A stretch of DNA of 64,000 nt from Sphingomonadaceae bacterium (GCA_027533105.1 JAPZTW010000003.1:124001-188000); one strand, 5' to 3'; counted from the stretch's first letter, positions 9,908 through 19,521 are shown. Translations and numbers: made by a program. The notes: generated by a model from the letters alone, not told the origin.

Positions 9908-9945
9908 CCGCCCTCGCGTCATTGACGCGGGGGCGGTTTTATTTT
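9908..9945 (+). terminator. Rho-independent terminator of the TonB-dependent receptor gene
   Basis: A 13-bp stem (9908-9920 with 9924-9936, one G-T pair, ATT loop) is followed by TTTTATTTT. The T-tract contains the stop codon of the convergent smr gene at 9939-9941. Confidence 0.92.
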
Positions 9946-10532
9946 GGCCGCCGCAGGATCACGTAAAGCGCGCCCGATCCGCCGTGGCGCTGGTGCGCGG
10001 GGCGGACGGCGGCGATCCGGCTGGCGTGCGGCCCGGCGGCCAGCCAGTCGAGCAGCTTGGCCCGGATCGCCCCGCGCCGCTCGCCCCGGTCGGCTGCCGC
10101 CACCGGGCGCGGCTTGCCGGTAATCACCAGCACCAGCCGCGCGCCCATCGCCACGGCCTGGGTCAGGCCCAGGTCGAGCCGGGCATGGGCCGCATCGAGC
10201 GAATGGCCGTGCAGGTCGAGCGTCAGGTCGGGTGAAAGCTGGGCCTTGGCGAGCTTGCGCTCCCACGATCCATCGAGGCCGTGGCGATCGAGCGGACGGG
10301 GCTTCACTCGTTCCTCCCCGAACCGGGGAGGGGGACCAGCCCGCAGGGATGGTGGAGGGGTACGTGCGGGTGTTCGGTCCGGCGCGGGAGCAGGGGTAAC
10401 TGCCGGTGCCCCTCCACCATGCTGCGCATGGTCCCCCTCCCCGGTTCGGGGAGGAATGAGAGGTTTGACCGTGCTTGCCACGCGGGCCCACAGCGCCGCC
10501 TCGGCCGGGGTCAACCCGCGCGGCGGCCGCAT
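9939..10532 (-). CDS. Smr-domain protein with a repeat-derived linker
   Basis: 197-residue protein with a C-terminal Smr (small MutS-related) nuclease-like domain: LDLHGHSLDAAHARL (~106-120), TGKPRP (~138-143) and the HGGSGALYVILRR end. The N-terminal 24 residues (PRGLTPAEAALWARV) match the short conserved leader of such alphaproteobacterial proteins. Residues ~25-75, Pro/Ala/Arg-rich, are encoded by a REP-like repeat pair that keeps the frame open. The ATG at 10532 overlaps the mltA stop by one base. Function in DNA or RNA processing is inferred from the family only. Confidence 0.85.
   Translation of the reverse strand: MRPPRGLTPAEAALWARVASTVKPLIPPRTGEGDHAQHGGGAPAVTPAPAPDRTPARTPPPSLRAGPPPRFGEERVKPRPLDRHGLDGSWERKLAKAQLSPDLTLDLHGHSLDAAHARLDLGLTQAVAMGARLVLVITGKPRPVAAADRGERRGAIRAKLLDWLAAGPHASRIAAVRPAHQRHGGSGALYVILRRPK
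10311..10456. repeat. REP-like inverted repeat pair, copy B, inside smr
   Basis: Units 10311-10363 and 10405-10456 are inverted copies sharing TTCCTCCCCGAACCGGGGAG, GGGGGACCA and GGTGGAGGGG. The architecture is the same as at 2073-2237. The element lies wholly within the smr reading frame without breaking it. Confidence 0.87.
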
Positions 10533-11719
10533 CAGCTGCCGCCCAGCCGGGCCAGCGTTCCCTTCGGCAGCAGCAGCAGCGCCTCGCCCCGGGCGCTCAT
10601 CCCCCCGGCGATCAGCCGGGCATCGTCGCCCGCGCCCCAGAAGGTATCGAAGCGGTTGACGCCCTTGATCGCGCCGCCGGTATCCTGGGCGATCCACAGG
10701 CCATTGGCTTCGGCCCGGTCCATGTTGGCCAGCCAGACCGGCGCGCCCAGCGGCACGAAGGCCGGATCGGCTGCCACGCTGCTTTCGCGCCGCACCGGCA
10801 CGCCCAGCGCGCCAAGCGGGCCATCGCCGGTCAGTTCGCGGAAGAACACGAAGCTCTTGTTCTCGCGCATCAGCGCGGCCCCGGCCTCGGGATTCTCGCG
10901 CACGTACTGCATGATCCCCTGCATCGAGCCGGAGTATTGACCCGGCCCCGTGCCCAGCAGCCCGCGCTGGCGCATCACGCCGCCGATCCCGGTATAGGGA
11001 TGGCCGTTCTGGCCGGCGTACCCGATCCGGATCACACTGCCATCGGGCGCGCGCAGGCGGCCGGAACCCTGGATCTGGAGGAAGAACATCTCCAGCCGGT
11101 CGGCCACCCAGGCGATTTCCAGCCCCTTGCCGGCCAGCGCGCCGTCATAGATCTGGCCGCGATCGAAATAGGGGACGAAGGCCCCGCTCGCGTCATAGCG
11201 GCCGAGCGGCATGGTGCCGTTGGGATTGGGCGGAGCATCGCCGGGCCGGGCCCGGACCAGGTCGGGCGGCAGGGCATAGACCGGCACGTCGAACCCCGGC
11301 TGGCGGGTCCGCACGCCGGCAATCTCGGGCTCGTAATAGCCGGTGGCAAAGGCCTTGCCCTCGCCGATCCGGGCGGTTTCGAAATGCTGGTCGAAGAACC
11401 GCAGCGCCTGGCTTTCGGGCCACTTGGCGGCAGCCGCGCAGGCCGCTTGCCAGTGATCGGGCCGGGTCAGGCCCGAGGTATCGACGCGGGTGGTCAGCTG
11501 CGGGCAGCTTTCCCGGAACGAGGCCAGTGCGGCGGCCGCATCGGGTCCGGCGATACCCAGGCTGTCAACCCGCGGCCCGGCCAGGAACCCGGCTGCCAGC
11601 GCGGTCGTTGCCACCACGCCAGCCGGCGGCTGGATCGGCACGCGCGGTTCGGGAATGATCCGCCCGCAGGCGGCAATGAGGGTCAGCGCGCCAAGCGCAG
11701 CGATCCCCCGCCCGATCAT
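10532..11719 (-). CDS. mltA: membrane-bound lytic murein transglycosylase A
   Basis: Lipoprotein enzyme that cleaves the MurNAc-GlcNAc bond of peptidoglycan, forming 1,6-anhydro ends. The 395-residue protein starts MIGRGIAALGALTLIAACG, with a lipobox Cys at residue 20. The MltA domain includes GYYEPEI and the insert around PNPNGTMPLGRY. The C-terminal 3D domain contains AQDTGGAIKG and RFDTFWGAGDDA, which provide the catalytic Asp. The start lies 4 bases after the Tim44 gene's stop. Envelope genes on both sides fit its role. Confidence 0.92.
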   Translation of the reverse strand: MIGRGIAALGALTLIAACGRIIPEPRVPIQPPAGVVATTALAAGFLAGPRVDSLGIAGPDAAAALASFRESCPQLTTRVDTSGLTRPDHWQAACAAAAKWPESQALRFFDQHFETARIGEGKAFATGYYEPEIAGVRTRQPGFDVPVYALPPDLVRARPGDAPPNPNGTMPLGRYDASGAFVPYFDRGQIYDGALAGKGLEIAWVADRLEMFFLQIQGSGRLRAPDGSVIRIGYAGQNGHPYTGIGGVMRQRGLLGTGPGQYSGSMQGIMQYVRENPEAGAALMRENKSFVFFRELTGDGPLGALGVPVRRESSVAADPAFVPLGAPVWLANMDRAEANGLWIAQDTGGAIKGVNRFDTFWGAGDDARLIAGGMSARGEALLLLPKGTLARLGGS

Positions 11720-11723
11720 GCGA

Positions 11724-12377
11724 TCAAGCCTCGTCGGTTTCGTCGAGCAGCCAGTCCGGCGAGCCGGAAGTGACGTTGCGGCTGAAGGTCCACAGGTCGC
11801 GCGCTTCGACCGCATCGTTCAGCGATCCGGCGATGACCTGCCCTTCGGCATTACGGGTCACAGCGGCGATATCGGCGGCAAAGCGGACCGTGATACGGGC
11901 CATCGGCGCGTCGAATGCGGCGGCGACGATCACCGCCTCCTCGATCCGCACCAGCCGGTTGTCGAGCGATTCGCCCGCCGCTTCACGCGCGGCAATCGCG
12001 CCGGCAAAACCATCGAACACATCGCGATCGCACAGTTCGCCCAGGGTTTCCTTGTCGCCCTTCCAGAAGGCTTCGAGGATCATGCGATAGGCACCCTTGG
12101 CCCCGTCGAGAAAGGCGGTCAGGTCAAACCGGCGGTCAGCGGCAGCGATTTCGCGCAGGCCGCGCTCGATGGCCGGGGTCACGCCGGGAACGGGCATGCG
12201 CGGCTGTTCCTGCGCGCGATCCGCCACGCCCACGGCCACGCGCGGCGTTTCGGCCGGACGCGGACCCTGGATCACTTCCTCCTCGTGCTCGGCGCGGCGG
12301 CCCAGCACCGAATAGAGCCGCAGGCCCAGGAAGGCCGCGATCATGGCGAGGATGACGATCTCGACGGTGTTGTCCAC
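11724..12377 (-). CDS. Tim44/TimA-domain membrane-anchored protein
   Basis: 217-residue protein with one N-terminal membrane segment (VEIVILAMIAAFLGLRLYSVLG), an acidic/proline linker and a C-terminal Tim44-like domain (from about AIERGLREIAAADRRFDLTAFLDGAKGAY onward). Bacterial relatives are thought to assist inner-membrane or envelope proteins. The GTG at 12377 was preferred because AGGGA lies upstream and the membrane helix begins right after it; the longer frame has no such context. It heads the mltA-smr operon and is divergent from secB, a common alphaproteobacterial arrangement. Confidence 0.87.
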   Translation of the reverse strand: MDNTVEIVILAMIAAFLGLRLYSVLGRRAEHEEEVIQGPRPAETPRVAVGVADRAQEQPRMPVPGVTPAIERGLREIAAADRRFDLTAFLDGAKGAYRMILEAFWKGDKETLGELCDRDVFDGFAGAIAAREAAGESLDNRLVRIEEAVIVAAAFDAPMARITVRFAADIAAVTRNAEGQVIAGSLNDAVEARDLWTFSRNVTSGSPDWLLDETDEA

Positions 12378-12415
12378 GTGTTCAGTCCCTGCCGCAGACG
12401 CGCGGCCTTGATATT

Positions 12416-12433
12416 CCCTATGCCTAAATAGGG
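12416..12433. promoter_or_regulatory. dyad between the Tim44 and secB genes
   Basis: CCCTAT and ATAGGG form a 6-bp inverted repeat around GCCTAA in the 248-base divergent region. It could serve as an operator for either gene; the binder is unknown. Confidence 0.3.
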
Positions 12434-12625
12434 TGGCATGACAAATGAACAACGTGCGGATGGCGCCGGTTCGGCAATTTTTTGCGGCAAGTGGGGCAAG
12501 CCGGTCACATCGCCAGCGCCGCGCAAAGGCAGGCACCATGCGCGAAAACCTTTGCCGCGCCCCATTGGCGATGCTAGGCGCGCGGCCGATTTATTCACTC
12601 CATACAGTCGAAAGCACGTAAGATC

Positions 12626-13150
12626 ATGTCCGACGAAGGCAACATCATCACCGACCTCGGCCTGGAAGGCCCCGTTCCCAATGGTGCGGACACCCTGCCC
12701 TCGGCCGGGATCATTTCGCAGTACATCAAGGACCTTTCGGTCGAGAATCCGAACGCCCCGGAAAGCTTCCAGTGGACCGACGCGCCGCAGATCGACGTGC
12801 AGTTCAACATTGGCGCCCGCCAGCTGAACGAGGAAATCAGCGAGATCGAACTGAAGATCGCGCTCAAGTCGGTGGCCCAGCAGGGTACCGCCTTCATCGT
12901 CGACCTGTCCTATTGCGGCCTGGTTGGCATGCGCAACCTCGACGATGCCTCGAAGCACGCCTTCACCTATGCCGAAGCGCCGCGCATCCTGTTCCCCTTC
13001 GCCCGCCACGTGATCGCCGAAGCGGTGCGCGATGCGGGCTTCCCGCCGCTGCTGCTTGAGCCGATCGATTTCAACGGCATCTACCTGCAGCAGCTGGCCG
13101 CCCAGCAGGGTGCGGGCGAAGGCGAAGCGGCACCCGCCGGCAACGCCTGA
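12626..13150 (+). CDS. secB: protein-export chaperone SecB
   Basis: Cytosolic tetrameric chaperone that holds preproteins unfolded and hands them to SecA. The 174-residue protein has an extended N-terminus, then the SecB core QYIKDLSVENPNAPESF, the FNIGARQL strand and the helical segment FPFARHVIAEAVRDAGFPPLLLEPIDF. The C-terminal tail is short and Gly/Ala-rich. The ATG at 12626 was chosen because SecB homologues start here, although the upstream ribosome site is weak. murJ follows after 26 bases. Confidence 0.95.
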   Translation: MSDEGNIITDLGLEGPVPNGADTLPSAGIISQYIKDLSVENPNAPESFQWTDAPQIDVQFNIGARQLNEEISEIELKIALKSVAQQGTAFIVDLSYCGLVGMRNLDDASKHAFTYAEAPRILFPFARHVIAEAVRDAGFPPLLLEPIDFNGIYLQQLAAQQGAGEGEAAPAGNA

Positions 13151-13176
13151 ACCCGGGCAAGGGGGCGCGCCCGGCT

Positions 13177-14790
13177 GTGAGCCTGATCCGCAACGTCGGC
13201 ACGATCGGCGGCCTGACCGCGGTCAGCCGCATGTTCGGCTTTGCCCGCGACATGATCCTGGCCCGCGTGCTTGGCGCGGGCCTGGCAGCGGACGCCTTCC
13301 AGCTCGCCTTCACCCTGCCCAACACCTTTCGCCGGCTGTTTGCCGAAGGGGCGTTCAGCGTGGCCTTCGTGCCGCTCTACAGCCGCGCCCTGCACGGCCA
13401 CGATGGCGCGCCGGGCAGCGAGGAGGCGGCGCAGAAGTTCGCCAACGAGGTGCTGGCCGTCTTCGTCTGGGTGCTGACCGCCTTCAGCGCGCTGGCCATG
13501 CTGGCCATGCCGGGGATCGTCTGGCTGCTGGCCAGCGAGTTCCAGAAGGTGCCGGGCAAGTTCGAGCTGGCGGTCACGCTCAGCCGGGTCACCTTCCCCT
13601 ACCTGGCGCTGATCAGCCTGGTTGCCATGCTGTCCGGCCTGCTCAATGCCCGGTCGCGCTTTGCGCCGGGCGCGGCGGCGCCGATCCTGCTCAACCTCAG
13701 CCTGATCATCGCGCTGGGGATCGCCTGGCAGGTTGAGCGCGGCAACGATCTGGTCGCGGCCTGGGCAGTGGCGATCGGGGTATCGGTATCGGGCCTGTTG
13801 CAGCTCGCCTATCTGGCCTGGGCCACGCGCCGGGCGGGCGTAAGGCTAAAGCTGACCCTGCCCAAGCTGACGCCAGAGGTGCGGCGGCTGGGCGTGCTGA
13901 TCCTGCCCGCCACCTTTGGCGCAGGGATTTACCAGATCAGCCAGCTGGTCGACACCTTCTTCGCCACCAGCCTGCCGCAGGGTTCGCTGACCCTGCTCAA
14001 GCTGGCCGACCGGCTCAACCAGATGCCGCTGGGGATTGTCGGGATCGCGCTGGGCACGGCGATCCTGCCGATGCTGTCGCGCCATATCCACACCGGGGAC
14101 AGCCGCGAGGCGCAGCGCCTGCAGACCAACGCCTTCGAGATCGCCACCCTGCTGACCCTGCCGGCCGCGGCGGCACTGGCGATCTGTGCCCCGGCCTTCG
14201 TCACCGCCTTCTTCGTGGGCGGCAAGTTCCGCCCGGAAGACGGCGTCATCATGGCCCAGATCGTGATGGCGCTGGTGGCGGGCCTGCCGGCCTATGTGAT
14301 CGTCAAGATCCTCAATCCCGGCTTCTTCGCCCGCGAGGATACCCGCACCCCGGTGTGGACCGCGCTGGTCTCGCTGATCTTCAACGTCTCGCTCAACTTC
14401 TACGTGGTCGAGCGCTATGGCATCGTCGGCCTGGCCGGGGCGACCGCGGCTTCGGCCAGCCTCAACTGCCTGTTGCTCTATGCCATCCTGCACCGGCGCG
14501 GTTGGTTCCACTTCACGGCCAGGCTGGGCGGGCGGATCGCGCGCCAGGTCCTGGCCACCGCCGCGATGAGCGCGGTGCTGTGGTGGCTGATGCCGGTGCT
14601 GCTGCCCTATGCCGGTGGCCATGTGATCGACCGGATCTGGTCGCTGGCCGTGCTGGTCGGTGCGGGGATGGCCGTCTTCTTCGTTACGGCCTATCTGTTC
14701 GGCGCGCTCGATCCCGATCTGGTCAAGCTGTTGCGGCGGCGACGCCCCAAGCGCGACGAGCGCGACGATGACATTCTGGAGGTTCAGTAA
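13177..14790 (+). CDS. murJ: lipid II flippase MurJ
   Basis: MOP-superfamily flippase that moves lipid II across the inner membrane for peptidoglycan synthesis. The 537 residues contain about 14 membrane segments. The N-terminal [20 protein letters not shown] is the family signature, and Arg residues in the [16 protein letters not shown] segment line the cavity. The start is GTG at 13177, with a GGGGG stretch upstream. It lies between secB and trpS with short spacers and is likely co-transcribed. Confidence 0.94.
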   Translation: MSLIRNVGTIGGLTAVSRMFGFARDMILARVLGAGLAADAFQLAFTLPNTFRRLFAEGAFSVAFVPLYSRALHGHDGAPGSEEAAQKFANEVLAVFVWVLTAFSALAMLAMPGIVWLLASEFQKVPGKFELAVTLSRVTFPYLALISLVAMLSGLLNARSRFAPGAAAPILLNLSLIIALGIAWQVERGNDLVAAWAVAIGVSVSGLLQLAYLAWATRRAGVRLKLTLPKLTPEVRRLGVLILPATFGAGIYQISQLVDTFFATSLPQGSLTLLKLADRLNQMPLGIVGIALGTAILPMLSRHIHTGDSREAQRLQTNAFEIATLLTLPAAAALAICAPAFVTAFFVGGKFRPEDGVIMAQIVMALVAGLPAYVIVKILNPGFFAREDTRTPVWTALVSLIFNVSLNFYVVERYGIVGLAGATAASASLNCLLLYAILHRRGWFHFTARLGGRIARQVLATAAMSAVLWWLMPVLLPYAGGHVIDRIWSLAVLVGAGMAVFFVTAYLFGALDPDLVKLLRRRRPKRDERDDDILEVQ

Positions 14791-14795
14791 GTACC

Positions 14796-15806
14796 ATGCG
14801 TATCGTTTCCGGCATTCAGCCCACCGGCAATCTGCACCTTGGCAATTACCTGGGCGCGATCCGGAACTGGGTGCGCATGCAGGACGAGCATGGCGCGGGT
14901 GAATGCCTCTATTTCCTCGCCGATCTTCACGCGATCAGCCAGCCGCACCAGCCCGCCGAACTGGCATCGAACACGCGCGAGATGGTGGCCGCGCTGGTCG
15001 CCTGCGGGATCGACCCCGAGCGGTCGGTGCTGTTCAACCAGGCCCAGGTTTCCGAACATGCCCAGTTGCAGTGGCTGCTGAACGGCACGGCCCGGATGGG
15101 CTGGCTGAACCGCATGACCCAGTGGAAGGACAAGGCCGGCAAGAACCGCGAAGGGGCCTCGGTCGCGCTGTTCACCTATCCGGTGCTCCAGGCCGCCGAC
15201 GTGCTGCTGTACCAGGCGACCCACGTGCCCGTGGGCGAGGACCAGAAGCAGCACCTCGAACTGGCGCGCGACATCGCGCAGAAGTTCAACAACGATTTCG
15301 GGGCGGGCGAGGAAGTCTTCACCCTGCCCGAGCCGATCATCCCGGCCGAAGCGGCCCGGATCATGAGCCTGCGCGACGGCAGCGCCAAGATGAGCAAGTC
15401 CGACCCTTCAGACATGAGCCGCATCAACCTGACCGACGATGCCGATACGATCATGACCAAGGTCAAGAAGGCGAAGACCGATCCCGAACCGCTGCCCTCC
15501 GACAAGGGCGGGCTGGACGGGCGGCCCGAAGCGGCCAACCTGGTGGGGATCTATGCGGCCATGGCCGGCACCAGCCAGGCCGCCGTGCTGGCCGAGTTCG
15601 GCGGCAAGGGCTTTGGCGCGTTCAAGCCGGCGCTGGGCGAGCTGCTGGTCGAGAGCCTTGCCCCGATCAACGCCCGCTTCATCGAACTGCGCCAGGATCG
15701 CCCGGCGCTGGACGCGATCCTGCGCCAGGGTGCGGCCAAGGCCCGCGCGCTGGCCGGACCGACGCTGGACCGCGCCTATCGCGCGCTGGGACTGGTGCGG
15801 GGCTGA
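14796..15806 (+). CDS. trpS: tryptophanyl-tRNA synthetase
   Basis: Class I synthetase that charges tRNA-Trp, 336 residues. It shows the HIGH-equivalent motif [10 protein letters not shown] near residues 12-21 after SGIQPTG, the KMSKS loop as [10 protein letters not shown], and the typical bacterial TrpRS helical C-terminus. The start is 5 bases after the murJ stop, with GGAGG inside the end of murJ. Its substrate tRNA gene is also in this window at 35486-35561. Confidence 0.96.
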   Translation: MRIVSGIQPTGNLHLGNYLGAIRNWVRMQDEHGAGECLYFLADLHAISQPHQPAELASNTREMVAALVACGIDPERSVLFNQAQVSEHAQLQWLLNGTARMGWLNRMTQWKDKAGKNREGASVALFTYPVLQAADVLLYQATHVPVGEDQKQHLELARDIAQKFNNDFGAGEEVFTLPEPIIPAEAARIMSLRDGSAKMSKSDPSDMSRINLTDDADTIMTKVKKAKTDPEPLPSDKGGLDGRPEAANLVGIYAAMAGTSQAAVLAEFGGKGFGAFKPALGELLVESLAPINARFIELRQDRPALDAILRQGAAKARALAGPTLDRAYRALGLVRG

Positions 15807-15921
15807 CGCTCCCATTCAAGCCCGATTAAGCCGCGCTTCCCCAAGAGGCGGGGCGTGATAACCTTGCGGCAACGGCTCGCGGCGATTCGCGGGTGCGCGG
15901 CCAGCTGGAGTTCAGGGTCCG

Positions 15922-16608
15922 ATGTCGAATGCAGTTTCCTCCCCGCTGTCGCGCCTGAAGCTGGCGGTCGTGCCGCTGCTGATGCTGGCGCTCACCGCCT
16001 GCGCCTCAAGCTTCAATACCCAGGTCACCCGCTTTGCCAGCCAGCTGCCGGCGCCGCAGGGCCAGACCTTTGCCGTGGTGGCCGATGATCCGGCGCTGGC
16101 CGGCGGGCTGGAATTTGCCCAGTATGCCAAGCTGGTTGAGGAACGCATGGCGGCCCAGGGCTATGCGCCAGCCAGCCCCGAAGCGGCCACGCTGCTGGTC
16201 CGGTTCGACTATGGGGTGGACAAGGGCCGCGAGCGGGTGCGGCAGACCGCCGGTTTCTATGATCCCTACTGGTCGCCGTGGTATGGCCCGCGCTCAAGCT
16301 ACTGGAACTTCCGCCGCCGCGGCGGCTGGTATGGTCCCAGCGCGGCCTGGGGTTATGGCTGGTACGATCCCTGGTTCGACGGCGGGGTTGAACAGTACAC
16401 GGTCTATACCAGCGGGATCAGCCTGAAGATCGATCGCAAGGCCGATGGCCAGCGCCTGTTCGAAGGCAAGGCCGAAGCCGCCTCGCTCTCCAACCGTCTT
16501 GGCTATCTGGTGCCCAATCTGGTCGAAGCCATGTTCACCAATTTCCCCGGCAATTCGGGCGAAACGGTGCGGATTTCGGTTGCGCCGGAAAAGAAACAGC
16601 GCAAGTAA
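15922..16608 (+). CDS. DUF4136 lipoprotein
   Basis: 228-residue envelope protein. The signal peptide has a lipobox (ALTAC, Cys about residue 27), so it is probably lipid-anchored. The DUF4136 domain follows, with a Tyr/Trp/Gly-rich insert (residues ~110-155: YDPYWSPWYGP and repeats of the WYG type), then a beta-rich ending. Function is unknown. The ATG at 15922 fits the signal peptide. It is monocistronic and ends at a strong terminator. Confidence 0.85.
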   Translation: MSNAVSSPLSRLKLAVVPLLMLALTACASSFNTQVTRFASQLPAPQGQTFAVVADDPALAGGLEFAQYAKLVEERMAAQGYAPASPEAATLLVRFDYGVDKGRERVRQTAGFYDPYWSPWYGPRSSYWNFRRRGGWYGPSAAWGYGWYDPWFDGGVEQYTVYTSGISLKIDRKADGQRLFEGKAEAASLSNRLGYLVPNLVEAMFTNFPGNSGETVRISVAPEKKQRK

Positions 16609-16626
16609 GGACAGCAACACCGAGTG

Positions 16627-16655
16627 GGCGGGCCTGGCAACGGGCCCGCCTTTTT
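16627..16655 (+). terminator. Rho-independent terminator after the DUF4136 gene
   Basis: GGCGGGCC (16627-16634) pairs with GGCCCGCC (16643-16650), followed by TTTTT. It separates this gene from the convergent dut gene. Confidence 0.9.
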
Positions 16656-16660
16656 CGTAG

Positions 16661-17131
16661 CTAGGCCTTGAGCGCGACGACCCCGCCGGTCGAGCCGAAG
16701 CCGCCGGCTCCGCGCGCGGTCTCGTCCAGGGTGGTCACTTCCACCCAGCCGGCCCGCGTCACCGGGGCCAGCACCAGTTGCGCCACCCGGTCCCCCCGGC
16801 GGATCTCGAACGGCTCGGTGCCGTGGTTGATCAGGATGACCTTCAGTTCGCCGCGATAGTCGCTGTCGATGGTGCCGGGGGTATTGGGCACGGTGATCCC
16901 GTGCTTCAGCGCCAGGCCCGAGCGCGGGCGGACCTGGATCTCGAACCCTTCGGGGATGGCCAGGGCCAGCCCGGTCGCCACGGCATGCCGCGCGGCCGGA
17001 GCGATCGTCACGTCCTCGGCCGAAACCACATCCATCCCGGCGGCCCCGGCCGTGGCATAGGCCGGCAGGTCCAGCCCCTCGCCATGCGGCAGGCGCATGA
17101 CCGCCACCGGAACTTCAGCTGTCGAGGGCAT
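16661..17131 (-). CDS. dut: dUTP diphosphatase
   Basis: Trimeric dUTPase, converting dUTP to dUMP and pyrophosphate; it keeps uracil out of DNA and supplies thymidylate synthesis. All five motifs are present in 156 residues: [15 protein letters not shown], the substrate loop [26 protein letters not shown] and the C-terminal [10 protein letters not shown] that closes on the active site. The start at 17131 overlaps the end of coaBC by 17 bases, so the two are translationally coupled. The dut-coaBC pairing is common in proteobacteria. Confidence 0.95.
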   Translation of the reverse strand: MPSTAEVPVAVMRLPHGEGLDLPAYATAGAAGMDVVSAEDVTIAPAARHAVATGLALAIPEGFEIQVRPRSGLALKHGITVPNTPGTIDSDYRGELKVILINHGTEPFEIRRGDRVAQLVLAPVTRAGWVEVTTLDETARGAGGFGSTGGVVALKA

Positions 17132-18665
17132 TGGCAATCCTTTCAACCAGCGCGGCGGCCACTTCATCCTTGGGCAGTTCGGGCAGGTGCTCGACCCCCG
17201 AGCCGGTGACGATATGGACGGCGTTGAGCTCACCCCCCATCACGTCACCGGAAACATCGTTCGCCACGATCCAGTCGGCCCCCTTGCGCTTGCGCTTTTC
17301 CTTGGCGTGATCGAGCACCTGTTCGGTCTCGGCGGCAAAGCCCACCACCAGCCGGGGGCGCTTGTCGCCGGTCGCCACGGTCGCGAGGATATCGGGGTTC
17401 TCGGTCAGCCGCAGCGCCGGCGGGGCCGATCCGCGCTTCTTCATCTTCTCGGTCGCGACATCCTGTGTGCGCCAGTCGGCCACGGCCGCCACCATCACCG
17501 CGACATCGGCCGGCAGCGCGCGCTTGACCGCATCGGCCATCTGGCGCGCGGTTTCCACATCGACCCGGTCGACCCCCGGCGGAGTGGGCAGGCTGACCGG
17601 CCCCGCCACCAGCGTGACCCGCGCCCCGGCCCGCGCGGCGGCGGCGGCGATGGCGAAGCCCTGCTTGCCGGAGGAGCGATTGGCAATGTAGCGCACCGGA
17701 TCGATCGGCTCATGCGTTGGCCCGGCGGTGACCAGCACGTGCTTGCCGAACAGCGGGCGGTGCGCGGGTTCTTCCTCGAAATCGGGCTGGCCGGCCAGGG
17801 GATCGCCCATCGGTTCGTCGAGCGGCTCCGGCGCGGTCTGGGCCATGACCAGGTGGTTGATCGCCCCGGCATCGGTCGGCGGCGCGGCGCGGGCCTTGCC
17901 CTTCGTGACCAGGATCGGCCCGGCGTCGACCGCAGCCGGTTCGGGCAGCGGGGCCGGCGGGGCCACATCCTCGACCTCGGCATCCTCGGGCAGCAGTTCG
18001 TCCTCGAACACGATCCGGGTGCTGGTGGTCCGCTGGATCAGGCCGCCGGAAAGGCCGCCCAGATCGGCGTCGGCCTCATCAAGCTCAACCGCGTCTGCTT
18101 CCGGTGCGGGCAGCAGCGGCGGATCGAGCGACAGGGCCGCGCAGATCTCGGCCCAGACGGCGATCGGTTCGGGCAGGCGGCCCGGGCCGAATTCGCCGCA
18201 GGCCATCGGCCCCTCGTCGGGCTGGACCACGGTCACGCCCCGCTCGCGCAGCGTGGCGACATTGGCCTGGGTTGCGGCATGTTCCCACATCCGCACGTTC
18301 ATCGCCGGAACCGCCAGCACCGGCTTGTCGGTCGCCAGCAGCAGCGTGGTGGCCAGATCATCGGCAATGCCGTGGGCCATCTTGGCCATCAGGTCGGCGG
18401 TGGCCGGGCAGACCACTATCAGGTCAGCCTGGCGTGAGAGCTGGATATGCCCCATCTCGACCTCGTTCCTGAGGTCCCACAGGGTCGTGTGCACGGGGTT
18501 CTCGCTCAGCGCGGCCAGGGTCATCTCGGTGACGAACTGCGCGCCGCCCCTGGTCAGCACACAGGTCACCTCGCCGCCGTGCTTGCGGATCAGCCGCACC
18601 AGCTCGCACGACTTGTAGGCGGCAATCCCGCCGCCAATCACCAGAAGAATTCTTGGCCCGTTCAT
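17115..18665 (-). CDS. coaBC: phosphopantothenoylcysteine decarboxylase/synthetase with long linker
   Basis: Bifunctional coenzyme A enzyme: CoaB joins 4'-phosphopantothenate and cysteine, and CoaC decarboxylates the product. The flavoprotein CoaC part covers residues ~1-180, with GHI (His73), [16 protein letters not shown] and [10 protein letters not shown] (Cys156). The CoaB part starts at ~304, with [13 protein letters not shown] (329-341), AAVADWR and NDVSG. Between them, residues ~182-303 form an acidic, Pro/Ala-rich linker absent from typical proteins of about 400 residues; this one has 516. The ATG at 18665 is the first start that matches the family N-terminus. Confidence 0.94.
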   Translation of the reverse strand: MNGPRILLVIGGGIAAYKSCELVRLIRKHGGEVTCVLTRGGAQFVTEMTLAALSENPVHTTLWDLRNEVEMGHIQLSRQADLIVVCPATADLMAKMAHGIADDLATTLLLATDKPVLAVPAMNVRMWEHAATQANVATLRERGVTVVQPDEGPMACGEFGPGRLPEPIAVWAEICAALSLDPPLLPAPEADAVELDEADADLGGLSGGLIQRTTSTRIVFEDELLPEDAEVEDVAPPAPLPEPAAVDAGPILVTKGKARAAPPTDAGAINHLVMAQTAPEPLDEPMGDPLAGQPDFEEEPAHRPLFGKHVLVTAGPTHEPIDPVRYIANRSSGKQGFAIAAAAARAGARVTLVAGPVSLPTPPGVDRVDVETARQMADAVKRALPADVAVMVAAVADWRTQDVATEKMKKRGSAPPALRLTENPDILATVATGDKRPRLVVGFAAETEQVLDHAKEKRKRKGADWIVANDVSGDVMGGELNAVHIVTGSGVEHLPELPKDEVAAALVERIANALDS

Positions 18666-18772
18666 GGCGACCAGCTTGTGCAATGCCCCATCCTTATGCG
18701 CAACAGGCTTTGCTTTCCGGTTTTGCGTGGGGCACAAAGGTAAAGACCTGCATAACGGGGGAGGTTACCACC

Positions 18773-19171
18773 ATGCGCCTGATCCTTACCGCGCTCTTGT
18801 TCCTGTTCGGCCTGTTCAACCTGCTGCTGGGCATCGGTTTCCTGGTCGATCCCACGGGCCTTGGTGCAACCTTCAAGCTGATCCCCGATGGACCGGGCGG
18901 GCTGGCCGTGCTGCGGGCCGATCTGACCGCCTTCTTCCTGGTCGCCGGGGGGTGCCAGCTGTGGGGCGGCTGGCGGCGCAATGGCGACCTGCTGCTGGTA
19001 CCCGCGCTGCTGATGGGCATTGCCTTCACCGGCCGTGCCGTCAGCGCCATGCTGGATGGCACGGCGGAAGGCTTTGCCATGCCGATGGCGGTGGAAGCGG
19101 TGCAGGTGATCCTGGCGATTGCCGCCTGGCGGGTCCTGCCGCACCACCGGATCGGCGAGATCGCGGGCTAG
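18773..19171 (+). CDS. small four-helix membrane protein (DUF4345-like)
   Basis: 132-residue hydrophobic protein with about four membrane segments: residues ~5-25, ~45-65 (LTAFFLVAGGCQLWGGW), ~72-95 and ~105-125. The general look matches the DUF4345 family, but that call rests on pattern only and function is unknown. The start at 18773 has GGGGGAGG about 10 bases upstream. Its TAG stop is shared with the stop of the convergent gene in the tetranucleotide CTAG. Confidence 0.65.
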   Translation: MRLILTALLFLFGLFNLLLGIGFLVDPTGLGATFKLIPDGPGGLAVLRADLTAFFLVAGGCQLWGGWRRNGDLLLVPALLMGIAFTGRAVSAMLDGTAEGFAMPMAVEAVQVILAIAAWRVLPHHRIGEIAG

Positions 19172-19521
19172 CCCAGCACCCAGAACACGCCGCCCATCGC
19201 CAGATAGGCGGCCAGGAAACACAGGCTGTCAGCCGTGCTCTGGCGGACGGGCACGCCATCGCGCAGCTGGGTCAGCCACAGCGCCGGGATCACGAAGGCA
19301 ATCGCCAGCCCGCCGGACTGCATGAAATAGAGCTGCGGCTTGGCGGCCAGCTTGTCCGGCCCGATCCGCGCCAGCGCATGGCCCAGCATCACCGCAGCGG
19401 CGGCGTTAAGCGGCACGGCGGCCAGCAGCCAGGGCCGCGCGCGGCTGCGAAAGGCCGTGGCCTGTACCCCGATCGCCGCCAGCGTGGCCAGCACCACCCC
19501 CAGCCAGTTCATCGCGCCCAT
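19168..19521 (-). CDS. uncharacterised four-helix membrane protein
   Basis: 117-residue integral membrane protein beginning MGAMNWLGVVLATLAA. It has about four hydrophobic segments, with short charged loops RSRARP and GPDKLAAKP. It looks somewhat like the DUF1761 family, at low confidence. The ATG at 19521 is favoured over 19512 by AAGGGAG six bases upstream. It is divergent from rimO, only 59 bases away, and overlaps its convergent neighbour by 4 bases. Confidence 0.6.
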   Translation of the reverse strand: MGAMNWLGVVLATLAAIGVQATAFRSRARPWLLAAVPLNAAAAVMLGHALARIGPDKLAAKPQLYFMQSGGLAIAFVIPALWLTQLRDGVPVRQSTADSLCFLAAYLAMGGVFWVLG

